From Mastigias papua (Eukaryota; Cnidaria; Scyphozoa; Rhizostomeae; Mastigiidae), in NCBI GenBank assembly GCA_964019165.1, contig OZ025268.1, positions 6,975,517-7,039,516 of the forward strand: DNA of 64,000 bases. The letters are read 5' to 3'. This document shows positions 1 through 35,400 of the stretch, piece by piece. Each line of letters opens with the position of its first letter. Within the stretch, counting starts at the first letter, position 1. The notes under the pieces were generated by a model that was not told where the DNA came from, did no database searches, and saw only the letters and a program-made list of their open reading frames with translations. A program made the translations under genes and the position numbers.

Positions 1-247
1 TTCAACAGCTATAAAAAAGATACTATTCATTTGTCGACGTAGTTTTTGCTCTTTCCAAATTCTAAGCAATTCGAGTTATCTATCTAAGAATGTATACTAT
101 TGTTATTCTCGAGGTTCAAAGTTTAAAAAAACTCCATAGCTAGTATTATAATAACCCTCTATAACATGAAGTTAATGACAGGTTTAGGATAAACTTTAGT
201 TACATTAAAACAATGCTTTGAACATTAATAGCTTTTTGCAATTGCAG
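1..247 (+). other. End of intron 1 of copy A
   Basis: AT-rich non-coding sequence ending in a splice acceptor (AG at 246-247). By comparison with copy B, the missing first exon (signal peptide) should lie to the left of the window. I see nothing else here. Confidence 0.6.
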
Positions 248-23500
<23,253 letters not shown>

Positions 23501-23517
23501 CTCAAGTCAACAAAAAC

Positions 23518-23648
23518 TCTCTTTCTTTCTTTCTTTCTTTCATTCTTTCTTTCTTTCCTTCTTTCATCTTTCTTTCATTCTTTCTTTCTTTCCTTCTTTT
23601 ATTCTTTCATTCTTTCATTCTTTCTTTCATTCTTTCTTTCTTTCTTTT
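23518..23648. repeat. (CTTT)n microsatellite in the 3' UTR
   Basis: An imperfect pyrimidine-only tetranucleotide run starting about 20 bases after the copy A stop codon. Confidence 0.9.
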
Positions 23649-24991
23649 AAACTTTATTTATATTATATTTAATCTATAGTATAAAATGTTTAATCTATAG
23701 TATGAAAGTTAATGGGTTCCTATGATAAGTTGTGTTTGATAGATAGCAATCTAAGTGAAGATGCGAACAAATCCTTTCTTTTCATTACTATTAATGTCAG
23801 ACTATATTTTCTCTAACTTACACGGCTACCTAACATCTTAAAATCCTAAAACTTAGACTTTAATATGTGCACAGTTAGAGATGGGAAAAAAGAAATGGCT
23901 TTGAATCTATGAGAGATAATTTTTCTTGCGACTAGTTGCACCCACTCTGATGGACTCTGCAGGCTGCAATCTTCAGACTATATAATATCTGTGTGTATAC
24001 ATTATTATACATATACACATACATAGCGTATCTACACACTCATCAGATTTCAGTTTGGGATCAATATATGCTCTTAGTAATGTAATTTTCTAGATGCGTG
24101 CAGCAAAATGTTTATAGTTGAAATTTGTGAGACTTCAAGGGACAACTCATACTCTATCATTATTTATTTGTTTTGCTTGCAATACATGCTTTTTCAACGT
24201 TTTCCATCGTCTCTTAAGTATTTGATATTGCTAGCGAAAGTTTTTAGCTATAACATGGTTTTTGCGAGCGATGTTCACTTTTAACACAAGATCCAATTGA
24301 TTCTTATTTCTTCATTCTTAGTCAATTGCTTGTCTTAATCAAAGAAGGCTACCAGAGCGTGCCTAGCAATCACTAGCAATGCTTTTGAGACATGAAATGG
24401 CACGAGTAACAAACACTCGTTTTTGTAAGAACAAGATAATTTTCGACGAAGCTTCATGTTCTTAATTTTTCGATAATTTTAGGCTCAAATGTCTTAAAAT
24501 GTTTCCTACTTAAGAGCGATTTCTTGCAATTTCTAAGGCATTAGGCTGAGCTACTTTTGAAAATAAAGCAGTGTTCTTAAAAAGTCTGTTCTTATAAAAA
24601 AAGAGTTTAGAGATTCTATTTTCATCTATGAGACATAAAATTGATAAGCAAATTTGTTATCCGTGCTGTTCAGATGGAACCGTGGGTTTTAAGGCCATTA
24701 GCAAGCAATCTCGGCATTTCTACTTATGTTTCATTCTTTTCTGTGTATTTGTTCTTATTCAAGATGCAGAAAGTATGCTGCTATTTGTAAATGCCTACCA
24801 TGCCTGTCTACAATGGCCATAAGAGTGATTTTTATCATGCCATACAAGCCACATAATAGGGACGGATTCAGGCCGAGTCACCTGAGGCATGTTGCTCAGT
24901 CAAAAATCCAACTAGTGGTACTAATGAATAATACAATTTAGCTTGTGTATTTGCTGTTCAGTGTACACGGAAGAGCACTCTGGCTATTCTC

Positions 24992-25090
24992 AAATGAGTT
25001 TATTTAGTGTCATTTCATTGGTAATCGTTTGTATTCTATTGTCTTTGCTCGCGCTTTCATTGGATGAAATAACAATCTCTCCTGAAGTGA
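24992..25090 (+). other. Short hydrophobic ORF, unidentified
   Basis: An ATG at 24992 opens a 33-codon segment, MSLFSVISLVIVCILLSL onward, a plausible signal-anchor or membrane helix, and the sequence around 25091 could act as a donor. I cannot link it to any family or to neighbouring exons; it may be chance. Confidence 0.15.
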
Positions 25091-26183
25091 AGGTTATTTT
25101 GGAACTTCCCTGCAGAAGAAATCATTTGGGCAACGGAAAGAGCTCAAATGTGCAGCGGAAGAGAACATCTGCTTGCTTGGGGTATTACAAATATTATAAA
25201 TTTAACAATTTCATTTGAGAAAGAGCATGGTCAATTTCTCGATGGTTGGTATGATTTTTACACACACTTATACATGTATTTATTCTCCATTATAATAAAA
25301 TCGAGCTGCATTAGTAATACCGGACAACATCACATAAGTATCAGCCACTACCTTTCTACTATTAGCGAGAGAGGGGAATACAACTTGATCCTAATGGAAA
25401 ATGCTTGTCAGTACTGTATTTGATTAAGTGTAAAATTTCAGCTGAACGTAGTACCAATAACCAACTTCTGCAAGTTATATTCTCATATATACTATCAGCA
25501 GCATTTAAAAAAATAATTAATTTTCTATTTGGAATGAAAACTGTCGTTAAGCAATATGGATATGCACTCCTATTCGCCTATGGTGATTATTTCTTTTAAG
25601 AACTACATATGGAAATGATCACTCCACAAATGTAAAAAGATTAGTCTAGATGATTTGATGGGTGTGGTCTGAAAATTTCGGACCAATGTTTTCTCACGCT
25701 TTACACTCGCTTGTGCCTCAATCAGTTTTGAACATGGATCCCTCCCTAATATACAAGTATTTGTACCTATTTGGTCAGAAAATAATTTAAACTAACATCA
25801 AAATTAGAGTTTCATTTTGGAAGGAAGTGCAAAAAAATACCAGAATCTTGAATATCATGGAATTCGTTAAACTTATACGATGTGAGGACCAGTTGACGAC
25901 CAACTTATGAATATAAGAATGCTCAATATGTATATCCAGCCTTGGAAACTTCTTCCCTTGCAATGGAAGTGTGGCAGAGCGTATTTAAATGGTTGTTTTA
26001 GTACCAAACTCGTACATTGATATTCACTAGACAAAAGAAAACTTTCAGACACATTCTGAAAAAGAATTGTCATGATTTGACCGCTTTCAAACTTGAACTT
26101 CAACTTTTATTCACGCTAGCAAAAGTCTTGTTCTTATGTATGATTTGACAAGAGGACTGAATTGTGTGCCAACATACTCTCGA

Positions 26184-26217
26184 CCGCCATCTTGGATATG
26201 AAATTTTGGCGCGAAAA
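26184..26217 (+). promoter_or_regulatory. Candidate YY1 and E2F-type sites upstream of copy B
   Basis: CCGCCATCTTGG (26184-26195) matches the YY1 consensus in reverse orientation. TTTTGGCGCGAAAA (26204-26217) matches the E2F consensus within a near-palindrome. They lie about 160-190 bases before the start codon, where a promoter would be expected. Binding is not demonstrated. Confidence 0.4.
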
Positions 26218-26374
26218 TTTCGTATTGCGACGTAAGTCGTGAGCAGCAATACCAAAACTACCTCTTGACCAAAGATTCAGTGAGTGGAGCAAAACTGCAG
26301 GAACATTAGTCACTGCTTGCAACCATTTTATGCTTTAGCACAAAATTGCATATTAAACGGAAAATGAAAGCAAG

Positions 26375-26483
26375 ATGAAAATTTCCGTGCGGCTACTTAT
26401 AGTGTTAGTGGTACTGCAGGTAAATTTATGTTTACCTTCTTGGAGAGCCAGCAAGAAGTCTTCAAAGGGAAAAGAAGCATCAG
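26375..26483 (+). CDS. Copy B exon 1: signal peptide
   Basis: The ATG at 26375 starts MKISVRLLIVLVVLQVNLCL, a signal peptide with a basic n-region and Leu/Val core, then a basic Ser/Lys stretch. The donor TCAG/GTAAGT at 26484 leaves one base; exon 2 (34793) begins with exactly the two bases needed. A four-codon upstream ORF (ATG at 26364) terminates in a TGA overlapping this ATG. Confidence 0.78.
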
Positions 26484-29400
26484 GTAAGTATAAACCCAAA
26501 CGTAATAGGTTTGCTTTATGTAAACTGGTATAAAAATTTTGAAAGGTATGCCTGCTAATGACAAAAAGAAAAGTCCTTTAAAGAGAATACAAATGATGCA
26601 AATGATTATTTACAAGTAAATAATTTTCAGTCCTAAGTATTTGATTTTGGAAATTATAGGATTTTACTCTTTGACTATAATTGAAAATTGTTACTCTTTG
26701 CTAATGTTTGTGAAAGGCAGAACACTCAATTTTACTTAATTCTATATTCTACTTAGGGTATTTATAAAGTTTGGATTCAAACTTTTGGTAGCAATTGCAA
26801 GTTCATTGGAGTTTATGTGAAGTTATCATATAGCAATGCGTTATACTAATCACAATAGTGAAGTGCTATTCATAACTGAAGTAAAGCCAGTTATAAGATA
26901 TTACTTGACATTTCACAGTAGTATTACATTATTGTGATTTTCGTATGAAGGACATTTTACTGTAGGCTTAGCTATATTCGGAGAATGATTTGAGGAACAT
27001 GAATGGAGAGATGCTTCATATCTGTCCTTTATCGTCCTGCTGACTTGCGATGGGAAGTTAGATAGACTTGTTTAGGTATGACAAGACCATTTTTAAGAAA
27101 ACCAGCTGCGATAATTTGCCCCATTTGTACAACAGATTGTAGAATGGATAAAAGGGAACAGAAAGCTTGAAGTTCTTCTTTCAACCGATGGGATTCACCA
27201 CCAAGGGTTTCTTTTTGTGAAAAGTTTGTCTCACCCGAGCTTTCGGCTTAGCGGGCTGACTTTATTATTATACCCAGGATTTCAACAAGTTTTCTTCCTG
27301 GCAGAAAAAGTAAAGTTCAAAATCCCTTGGGAAGCAAAACCAAAATTCCCTTCAACCGCAAGTTATATTTCCAGTTGGTTCCTCTTCTCTGCTTCATTCT
27401 TAGAGACAAATAAATAGTGGCTTTCCTTCCAGAGTATTGGCTATTGGATAATGTTGAAATGTTTAAGCTTATGTATATCATATGGAAACTGCATGAGCAC
27501 ACGAATGGGCAAAGTTAGACAAAATTTTGACCAAAATAGCCCAATTTGTATGTGTGTTGGGAGGAATAGAGGACAGTGAACATTTTCTCCTACACTGCCA
27601 TCAGTTTGGCTTGATACGTAGAGATCTCTGACCCACAATAGGGAATAGTTCCTATTCCAAAAGTGCTGTAATCGTTAAGTTTCATCCAAGGTGGGGATCA
27701 GATGAGCGTGTATGCTTCCCTGCTTTGGATGAGATAGCAGAATGTAACAATGTTTATGTATTTATGTTTTAACCTGTTAGTGTTGAATCGAGACTTGGCT
27801 TAAAATGATCCCCAGATAATTGTCAGATATTTTAAGGTAATCTTGAGATGACATGAAATAACATAAGAATTAACTCATGTTCTCAATCCTTTCCTCAGCA
27901 GAAACAAAATAAATTGCAGAATCAATGCCGCGTATAACTCTTTCTCTTACGTTCTTGTCTAAAAGCTCTGTCATATCATTTTAGCCATTGCTTCAAAACA
28001 GGAAATATATTGATAAATTGACAGAAAAATGCAATTTTGATATCCTGTAGTACCTCTGAGAGCAATTTCTGTCTTGACAAAAGTTTGGCGGCATGACACT
28101 TAATCAATATTATTAAGTTGTATTGTCTCTGTCAGAGTTCCTTTGAATAATTATCTCTCTTAGTTGCCTATTCTTTTGTGCGTGGATGTCGAAATCCTCG
28201 ATTAGATTGACACAATAAAAAGTCACTCGTGTACGTTTTTGAATTATAGTCTCAACAAAACACAACAAAACAACGCAACAAAATGCAAAACGAAAACTCT
28301 CAGTCACATCACGTCCATTCCAAAATCGAAGTCTCTTTCAAGGATTAAAAGTCACAGTTCTCTCCATGGGAGATTCGCAGGGGGTACTTCAGTTCTCCAC
28401 ACACTCCCCCCTATTTGACCCGAATAGGCGTCAAATAATTAAATGTTCATCAATCGTCCTCTAATTCTCTTCCTTCATACCTAAATGTCTTCTTTACAGA
28501 CTGCTTTGCTATCTCTGCAGCTTTTCTTGTAGGTCTGAGCTCTGGTGCTTTTGGATTGAGCTCTTTGTTTTCTGTATTATCGCACTCCAACTCTAGGGGG
28601 TATAGTAGCTCAACGGCTCTCTCAATATGTGACCTTTTCGATTTAAGCCTTGCCCCTCTAACGACTTTGTCTCTGCCTCGAATTAACTGTTCAACAATAC
28701 CAATGTTCCATTCGCCTCTGTTTTTTCCTTCTCCCTTTATTATGACAACTTGACCAACTTTAATCTGTTCTGAATTTTCCTTGTGCTTCAAGTTATGCCT
28801 TTCTCTTAATGAACGAATGTATTCATTTCGCCACCTTTTCCACATATTTTCTCTGCACTTCATCAAATATTTTGCTCTCTTTCGTAAGTGTTTATCTGTG
28901 ATTCCTGTTGGTTCTGGATCTAGCAAAGCATTATTGTCACTTAAAAACATCATATTAGGCGTCAACAAAGGTAATTGAATGTCCTCTTCCACGTACGTCA
29001 ATGGTCTGTTATTTAGTGTAACTTCGATATCCAGCAATAGCTCTTGTAACTCGCTGTATCTCAATTTAGCCTTTCCTAAAACTTTGTACATAGCTTGTTT
29101 TGTGAGGCCGATAATTCTCTCGTATTGACCGCCCCACCACGGAGCTTTGCTCAGATTGAATTGCCACACGATGGATTGCCTTTCGAGGAAATCTCTTATC
29201 TTTTCGTCTCTCTTAATGTTCATTAGCCATTTAGCAGTGGACTTAAACGTTTGAGCATTATCCGAGTAGATTTTCCTGGGTCTGCCTCTTCTCGCTATAA
29301 ATCTTTGTAAGCTTGGTATTAGATTCTCAACTGTTGCTTCTGGCAACAACTCTAAATATACTGCTCTCGTTAAACTGCAAGCAATTAGTAATATATATGC

Positions 29401-32400
29401 TTTCCCTTCTCCATTTTTTCTTGTTTTGTAGCTTATAGGGCCTGCGTAATCAACACCTACAACTTCGAAGGGCCTTTCTCCTTCTGTTCTGTCTTTAGGA
29501 AGTGTTGCTGTCTTTGGTTTTGTAAAGGGGACTATATGAAACCTTTTACAGGCATAGCATTGCTTGCGCACTTTATTCACAAGTTTCCTCAGTCTTGGGA
29601 TCCAAAATTCTTGACGAACTTTTGCCATTGTTAAGCTGGGCCCTCCACACAGTGTAGAACGGTGGGCATGCGCAACTAATCTCTCACTAAACAAGGTATC
29701 AGAAGGTAAGTAAATTGGGTATTCCCCCTCCAACCGTCCATGACAAACATAAATACCTTGCTCATTCTTCTCTAACCCAAGCTGCTGTCTTTCTTCCTCA
29801 AACTTTTCATTTCCCTCCACTTTCAATTGGTCTTTCTTTATCCAGAAGTCTCTAACTCTTTGAACTTCTTCGGTGCACAATGGTCCTGTTTGTCTGTTCT
29901 CTTTCTTAGCTTGACAATTCTGTATAAATCGCTTTATCCATGCCATTACTCTCATTGATTTCCTGTATTGAAACTTTTCTAACACCATGTCTAATTCATC
30001 CTTGCTTTCCACGGCTACTTTCAAAATTGTCTTTGTAGGCTTTGCTTCAGATTCTGAATCAGCACTTGCCGCTGTTACTATATCTTCAGGCCACTCATTT
30101 GTGTTTGTCATCCATTCAGGCCCTTTGAACCATCTGTTGTTTAGCTTCTTTGCATCACAACCTCGGCTTGCTATATCTGCAGGATTTGATTCTGTAGGGA
30201 CATGTCTCCATAGTATGTAGTCTTTCTCTTTAATCTTTGCAACTCGGTTACTCACAATTGCTTATACTGATTCTCTCCTTTAATCCAATGCAGCGCAACA
30301 CTACTGTCTAGCCAAGCATACACGTATCTGATGGGGTAGCCCTGGAGCGCTTTCTTCGCATTGTCAATCAGATTTGCAGCCATGTGACCAGCTACTAGCT
30401 CTAATCGGGGGATAGTCAAACCCTTTTTTGCCAGACGAGACTTTGCAGTAATAAGTCCTTGTGAATTATTTGATTCTTGCCAAACCACCACGTAAACAAG
30501 TGCAGCAACTCCATCTTGACTAGCATCACCAAATGCATGTAGATCAACAGAACTTATTTCCAAATCAGCCTTTGGAATGCTTCTAGTTATGACTACCTTT
30601 TCTGGTAAACTCTGGATCCATTTGACCCATCTTTGCTTCAGTTTCTCTGGTAATTCCTCATCCCACTGCAAATGCTCATTACAAATATCTCTGAATATTA
30701 TCTTTCCAATCAATGTCACTGCACTCACCAATCCAAGAGGGTCGTAAATGGCTGCCAATTGCTTCAATACCCCTCTTTTTGTGAATTGCTTGTTATTTTT
30801 TTCTAATTGAATTGACACTGTGTCCTCTAAAGTGTCCCGCATTAACCCTAGTAGCTTTATTTCTTTGTCTTTGGTACCAAGTTGTTCCTTTGCAAATGAC
30901 TGATCAGTGGCTTCTTCTATGTTGCTTTCTGTCTCTAAAGTGGGTCTGTTAGAGTGCCATTTATGAAGTGTAAATTTGGCCTGATTGAAAATACTGATAG
31001 CAGTGGTTTTTAGATGCTCTACTTTCTTGACTGACTCTGCACCTAAAATAACATCATCCACATATAGACTTTGCTTTATTTCAGCTACTTCATTCGGAAA
31101 TTCTGCCTCACATCCGTTTAAATGGGCTTTTATGGTAGCTCCCAAAATAAAGGGTGACTGATTCAAGCCAAACAGCACTCGAGTGAATCTGTATATCTCA
31201 ATCATTTCCAGGTTTCTGTCTCTTGGCCAGTGAAACCTTAAGACGTCACGATCCTGCTCTCTTATACGTATTTGGAGGAATGCTTGTTTTAAATCACCTG
31301 TCAATGTAATAGGTTGCATTCTATTTCTGGTAAGAACTTCCCAAATCTGATTTTGTAGTGGCGGCCCTGTTTCTAAGCAGTCGTTTAATGATGGTGATGT
31401 ATCGTTCGCTCTGGCTGAAGCATCAAAAACTATACGTACTTTAGTACTCTCAGCAGAATCTCTTACTACAGCTCTGTGTGGTAAGTAAAATTCTCTGGGT
31501 GAATGGTGTGATTCCGCTACCTTCTCAATAATTCCTTGGTTTATCTGATCTGTCAAAATCTCTTCATACTTGTCATAGAGATCTGGCTGTCTTTCTAGTC
31601 TTTGAATAAGTTTGTGAAGTCTTGCTCTACTGCCTTTCTCATTGTCCGGTAAATCTGGTATATTAGGTTTCCAAATAAGACCTGTTTGATACCAACCTTC
31701 CCCACTGCGTTCAAGTTGATCTCTGAATTCTGTATGCACTGGTTCAGTGTATTCTTCACCCTTCAATCCTAGAATATCTAATGAGCATAGTCGTTCTAAA
31801 TCAGCGCTTGATGACTTGGCAAAAAACATGTTACTCAGGTCTGCTTCATGACCAGGTGACATTATGACCCATCCTAGTTTGGTAAGTTCTGCTATTGGAT
31901 CTCCAGGTTTACCAATTCTTGGCTTTGTGGGGGTTTTTATCCTAGAATATGTACTTGCCCCCAGAATCATATGTACTGGCAATTCGTTCTTTTCACCTTT
32001 ATCAAGCATTTCTACTCCATGAAGATGAGAATATTTGTGGATTATTTCTTGATATTTGGGGTTAGAGGTAGTTAGCAACTCCCCCCTATCCACTCTTCCA
32101 GCTTCGATTTCAATGCTAAAATACTCATTTAGACTTTGTAAATTGACTTGGAATACTTCTACTTTCCTGGTTGTTGTGGATATCATCGTGTCTATTTTCC
32201 TATGCTCTACTCTCACCGGTTTCTTATTCATCAAATCTGCTAGCTTTGTTGAAATGTAAGAGCTACCAGAGCCTGTATCTAGAAGGGCTCTACACGTTAT
32301 TCCATTTACCTTCACAACGACAACAGGGTATATCACTCCTTGTTCCACTGTCGACATCAGAAGCTCTCTATGTTCTTGGTTTCGTTCCTTTTCACAAATG

Positions 32401-35400
32401 GAAGTGTGATGTTTTGCTTTACAATTCTTGCAGGTACCTTTACTAGTACAATCAGAAGCCCTATGCCCAGCTCTTGTGCAGTTAAAGCATAGTCGTTTTG
32501 ATCGTAAAATATCTCTCCTCTCACCTTTCGCTTTTACTTTTGTGCATTCTATGGATTTATGATCTTCACTGTTACAATACACGCAAGACCTTTTATGAAG
32601 GAAAGCCGTGTTAGTTGCAAACACTCGGTCTTTCACTGATTCGGGTACTGGGTTTCTTTCTGTCCATTTACTTAGCGCTGCAACAAGGTGGGGGAATCCC
32701 CACTGCTGCCAATCATCGTCCAGCCTTACTAAATCTGCCCTGATGCCTTCAAGCTTGTCCAATGTGGCCCTAGTATACCCTGATATTTCTTTTAATTTGC
32801 CCATAGATTCTAGTGCTTGTACGCTGGGGAGGAGCCTTTGATAAAACTGGTGAATTTTAGAAGGGCTGGTCCCCCGCACGTGTGGCAAGTTAAAAATGAT
32901 TTGTACATGTGCGTTCACGATTTCACTGTCTTTGCCGTATTTTGATTTCAAAATTTGCTTTGCTCTTTCATACCCTTCTGCATCATGATTTATATTGTCT
33001 ATCAGAGATCTAACCTTTGGCTCAATGAACTCTTTCAAATAATTGAATTTAGTTATCTGTTCGATATTTTGCTGATCTACTTCTGTTTTGAATTGGTTCC
33101 AAAATCGAAACCAATCGACATGGGTACCCTTAAATTTTGTTATCTCAAGTTTTGGCAACTTAATCATAACAGATTTACCTGGCATATCACTTTTTGACTG
33201 ACTTCTCGATTCCAAACTTTGCCTTTCCATTCGCAATCTTTGTTGTAGTTTCATCTTTTCCATTGCCATTTCTTTCTCGCATTCTTGTTTCCTTTCTTGT
33301 TCTTTAATGTTAGCCTCCTCGTCTTGAAATGTCTGCATTACCTTTTGTAATCTTTGATATGAAGGCTCAAGCATCTTTTGTTTCTCGTTAATGGTAAGAC
33401 GCCATTTTTTCACTTCGCTAGGGTCTTCTTCGGCTTGTAATCTCAACTCTTGTATATGTAACTTCAAATCTTCAATTTCATCGAACTTTGCTTCGTAAAT
33501 CTTAATTTGTCTCTCAACTGACTTCCTCTCGTTTTTCTGGATAATTTCATCGGTCTCTTCGGATATGAACTCCAAGAATCTGAGTTTTCCATCGATTGTT
33601 TTCGTTGCGTTCGTTAAGTCTGTCATTGTAAGCATATGGCCTTCGCTAAATAACTCACAGAAAATGCTTGAAAAATCCACTATTCTCCCATCTGGGGTGC
33701 CACTTGTCGAAATCCTCGATTAGATTGACACAATAAAAAGTCACTCGTGTACGTTTTTGAATTATAGTCTCAACAAAACACAACAAAACAACGCAACAAA
33801 ATGCAAAACGAAAACTCTCAGTCACATCACGTCCATTCCAAAATCGAAGTCTCTTTCAAGGATTAAAAGTCACAGTTCTCTCCATGGGAGATTCGCAGGG
33901 GGTACTTCAGTTCTCCACATGGATACGGATTATAATTTTCAACAAAACACCAAAAAATCTTATAACTATTGCCTTCTATGACTTCGATGAAAACTGCTCA
34001 ATCAGTTTTTAGGCGTCCCTGGTTTTCTGATTATACTATATAATCTAAAATTCCCATTACCCCTGTGATATAATCCTTCATCGAGATTGCAGTGTACCAT
34101 CCATCCATACTTTTATATTTAAATGTACAGATTGCTCAGGGACCCCGGAGCATATTTTTTAATGGGGGGCTGGGGATGAGTTGCAAGTCTATATGGGAGT
34201 ATCCAACAGTGCCGGTAGTAGGGAAGCAGTAGGGGATCAGGGGCGGAACCCCTGAGAGATTTTTTAAGCCACGCCTTATAATTCAGTAGGAAACGCCCTG
34301 TTTGAATATAAATATGCATCCTGTCTTGATAGAAAACGGTAGATAAAATCATTGAAGTGCTGGTGATAAAATTGAATAGACCTCTTTGCTACTCCCTGTT
34401 AGACGCTAGGCAACCTAGAATACAGAACCCATACCTGATTTTACATGCTTATGAGACTTTTGGACCAATCTTTAGCACCACGTTTTGAAAAAACTTGGGT
34501 TATTTGCTCCAATAGGTCCTGATGACTCCGGCACTGGTACTTTTTAAAGGTGAGTGAACTTTAACACGGAAAAAGGAGATCTACTTTCTATCTGGATCGA
34601 ATGCCTCAATCTTGACATCATACATGCGAAGAAAAGTGAGGGGGGCTGCAGCCCCCCCCCCCCAGCTCCCCGGCTCCGGCCTGCCTGTTGCTGTAGAGGC
34701 AACAATTAATTCTTCTTGGGTGGAGACTTAATTGAGCCTTTGATTATATCAAAATAATTATCTTATTATTACTAACTCTTTCTGCTCGACAGGAGATCAT
34801 GAGATTCTCAGTCAAATTTCTTCAAGAGGGATCGCTTCAAAACTTTTGGTGGTAACTGAAATTACTTCAAATGACCATTGTTTTGACAAAGGTGTTCCGT
34901 ATGTACTTACCATAAAGTTTAGAAATGTCATCGACAAGACTTGGATTATAAAGCTAAATGGCACACAACTGCGCACAACTCGAAACATTTTGTTTGAGTT
35001 TGGTCTTATAGCAAATATAATACTTAATCAAGGTCTCTATATTGGACTGAACAGTTATGGAGATACAGCACTTAGCATTAATATTACAAGTGGAAGTGAG
35101 AGTAAGGAAATAAACAAGACTATTTGTGTCCGCCTTAAAACTAACAAAGTCAGGGTCTCCGCTGTCAAAGCAGCTCTTAAAGATACCCCATTAACGTTCT
35201 ATATTAACAGCGCAGGTTTAGTTGGGACCAGAAACATATACATATTGTTCAAAGAAGGCTCTTCTACAACTAAAGTTACATCGTCCCACAAGTATCAGAT
35301 ATCGCACACTTATAGAACATATGGCTCATTCAAATATACATGGAGAGTTACTACAAACGTATACGTAGCTGAAGGTTCCGGGACAATAAATGTTGTACGA

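Larger units (their letters stand above)
23501..26374 (+). other. Intergenic spacer between copies A and B
   Basis: Contains the copy A 3' UTR with a CTTT microsatellite (about 23518-23648), a candidate AATAAA at 24562-24567 with no nearer clear polyA signal, TTCTTAA-rich dispersed repeat at 24440-24610, a hydrophobic ORF (24992-25090), and the candidate copy B promoter (26150-26374). No other gene is supported. Confidence 0.6.
28187..33919 (-). mobile_element. Full-length BEL/Pao LTR retrotransposon
   Basis: A 5,733-bp minus-strand element inside intron 1 of copy B. The two 215-bp LTRs appear identical by eye and have TGT...ACA ends. The 5' LTR (33705-33919) is followed on the coding strand by a TGG-starting primer-binding site (TGGCACCCCAGATGG). 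A polypurine tract (AGGGGGGAG) precedes the 3' LTR (28187-28401). TGGA occurs on both sides (28183-28186, 33920-33923) as a probable target duplication. Coding is in two overlapping frames, so gag-pol appears to carry one single-base frameshift near 30255. It is a young insertion with a recent lesion or a programmed shift. Confidence 0.93.
26484..34792 (+). other. Copy B intron 1 (8.3 kb)
   Basis: Holds a LINE-like remnant (27510-27650) and a complete BEL/Pao element (28187-33919), plus GC-rich repeat-like sequence (34130-34270, 34640-34690). It ends in the acceptor CTGCTCGACAG at 34792. Confidence 0.75.
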
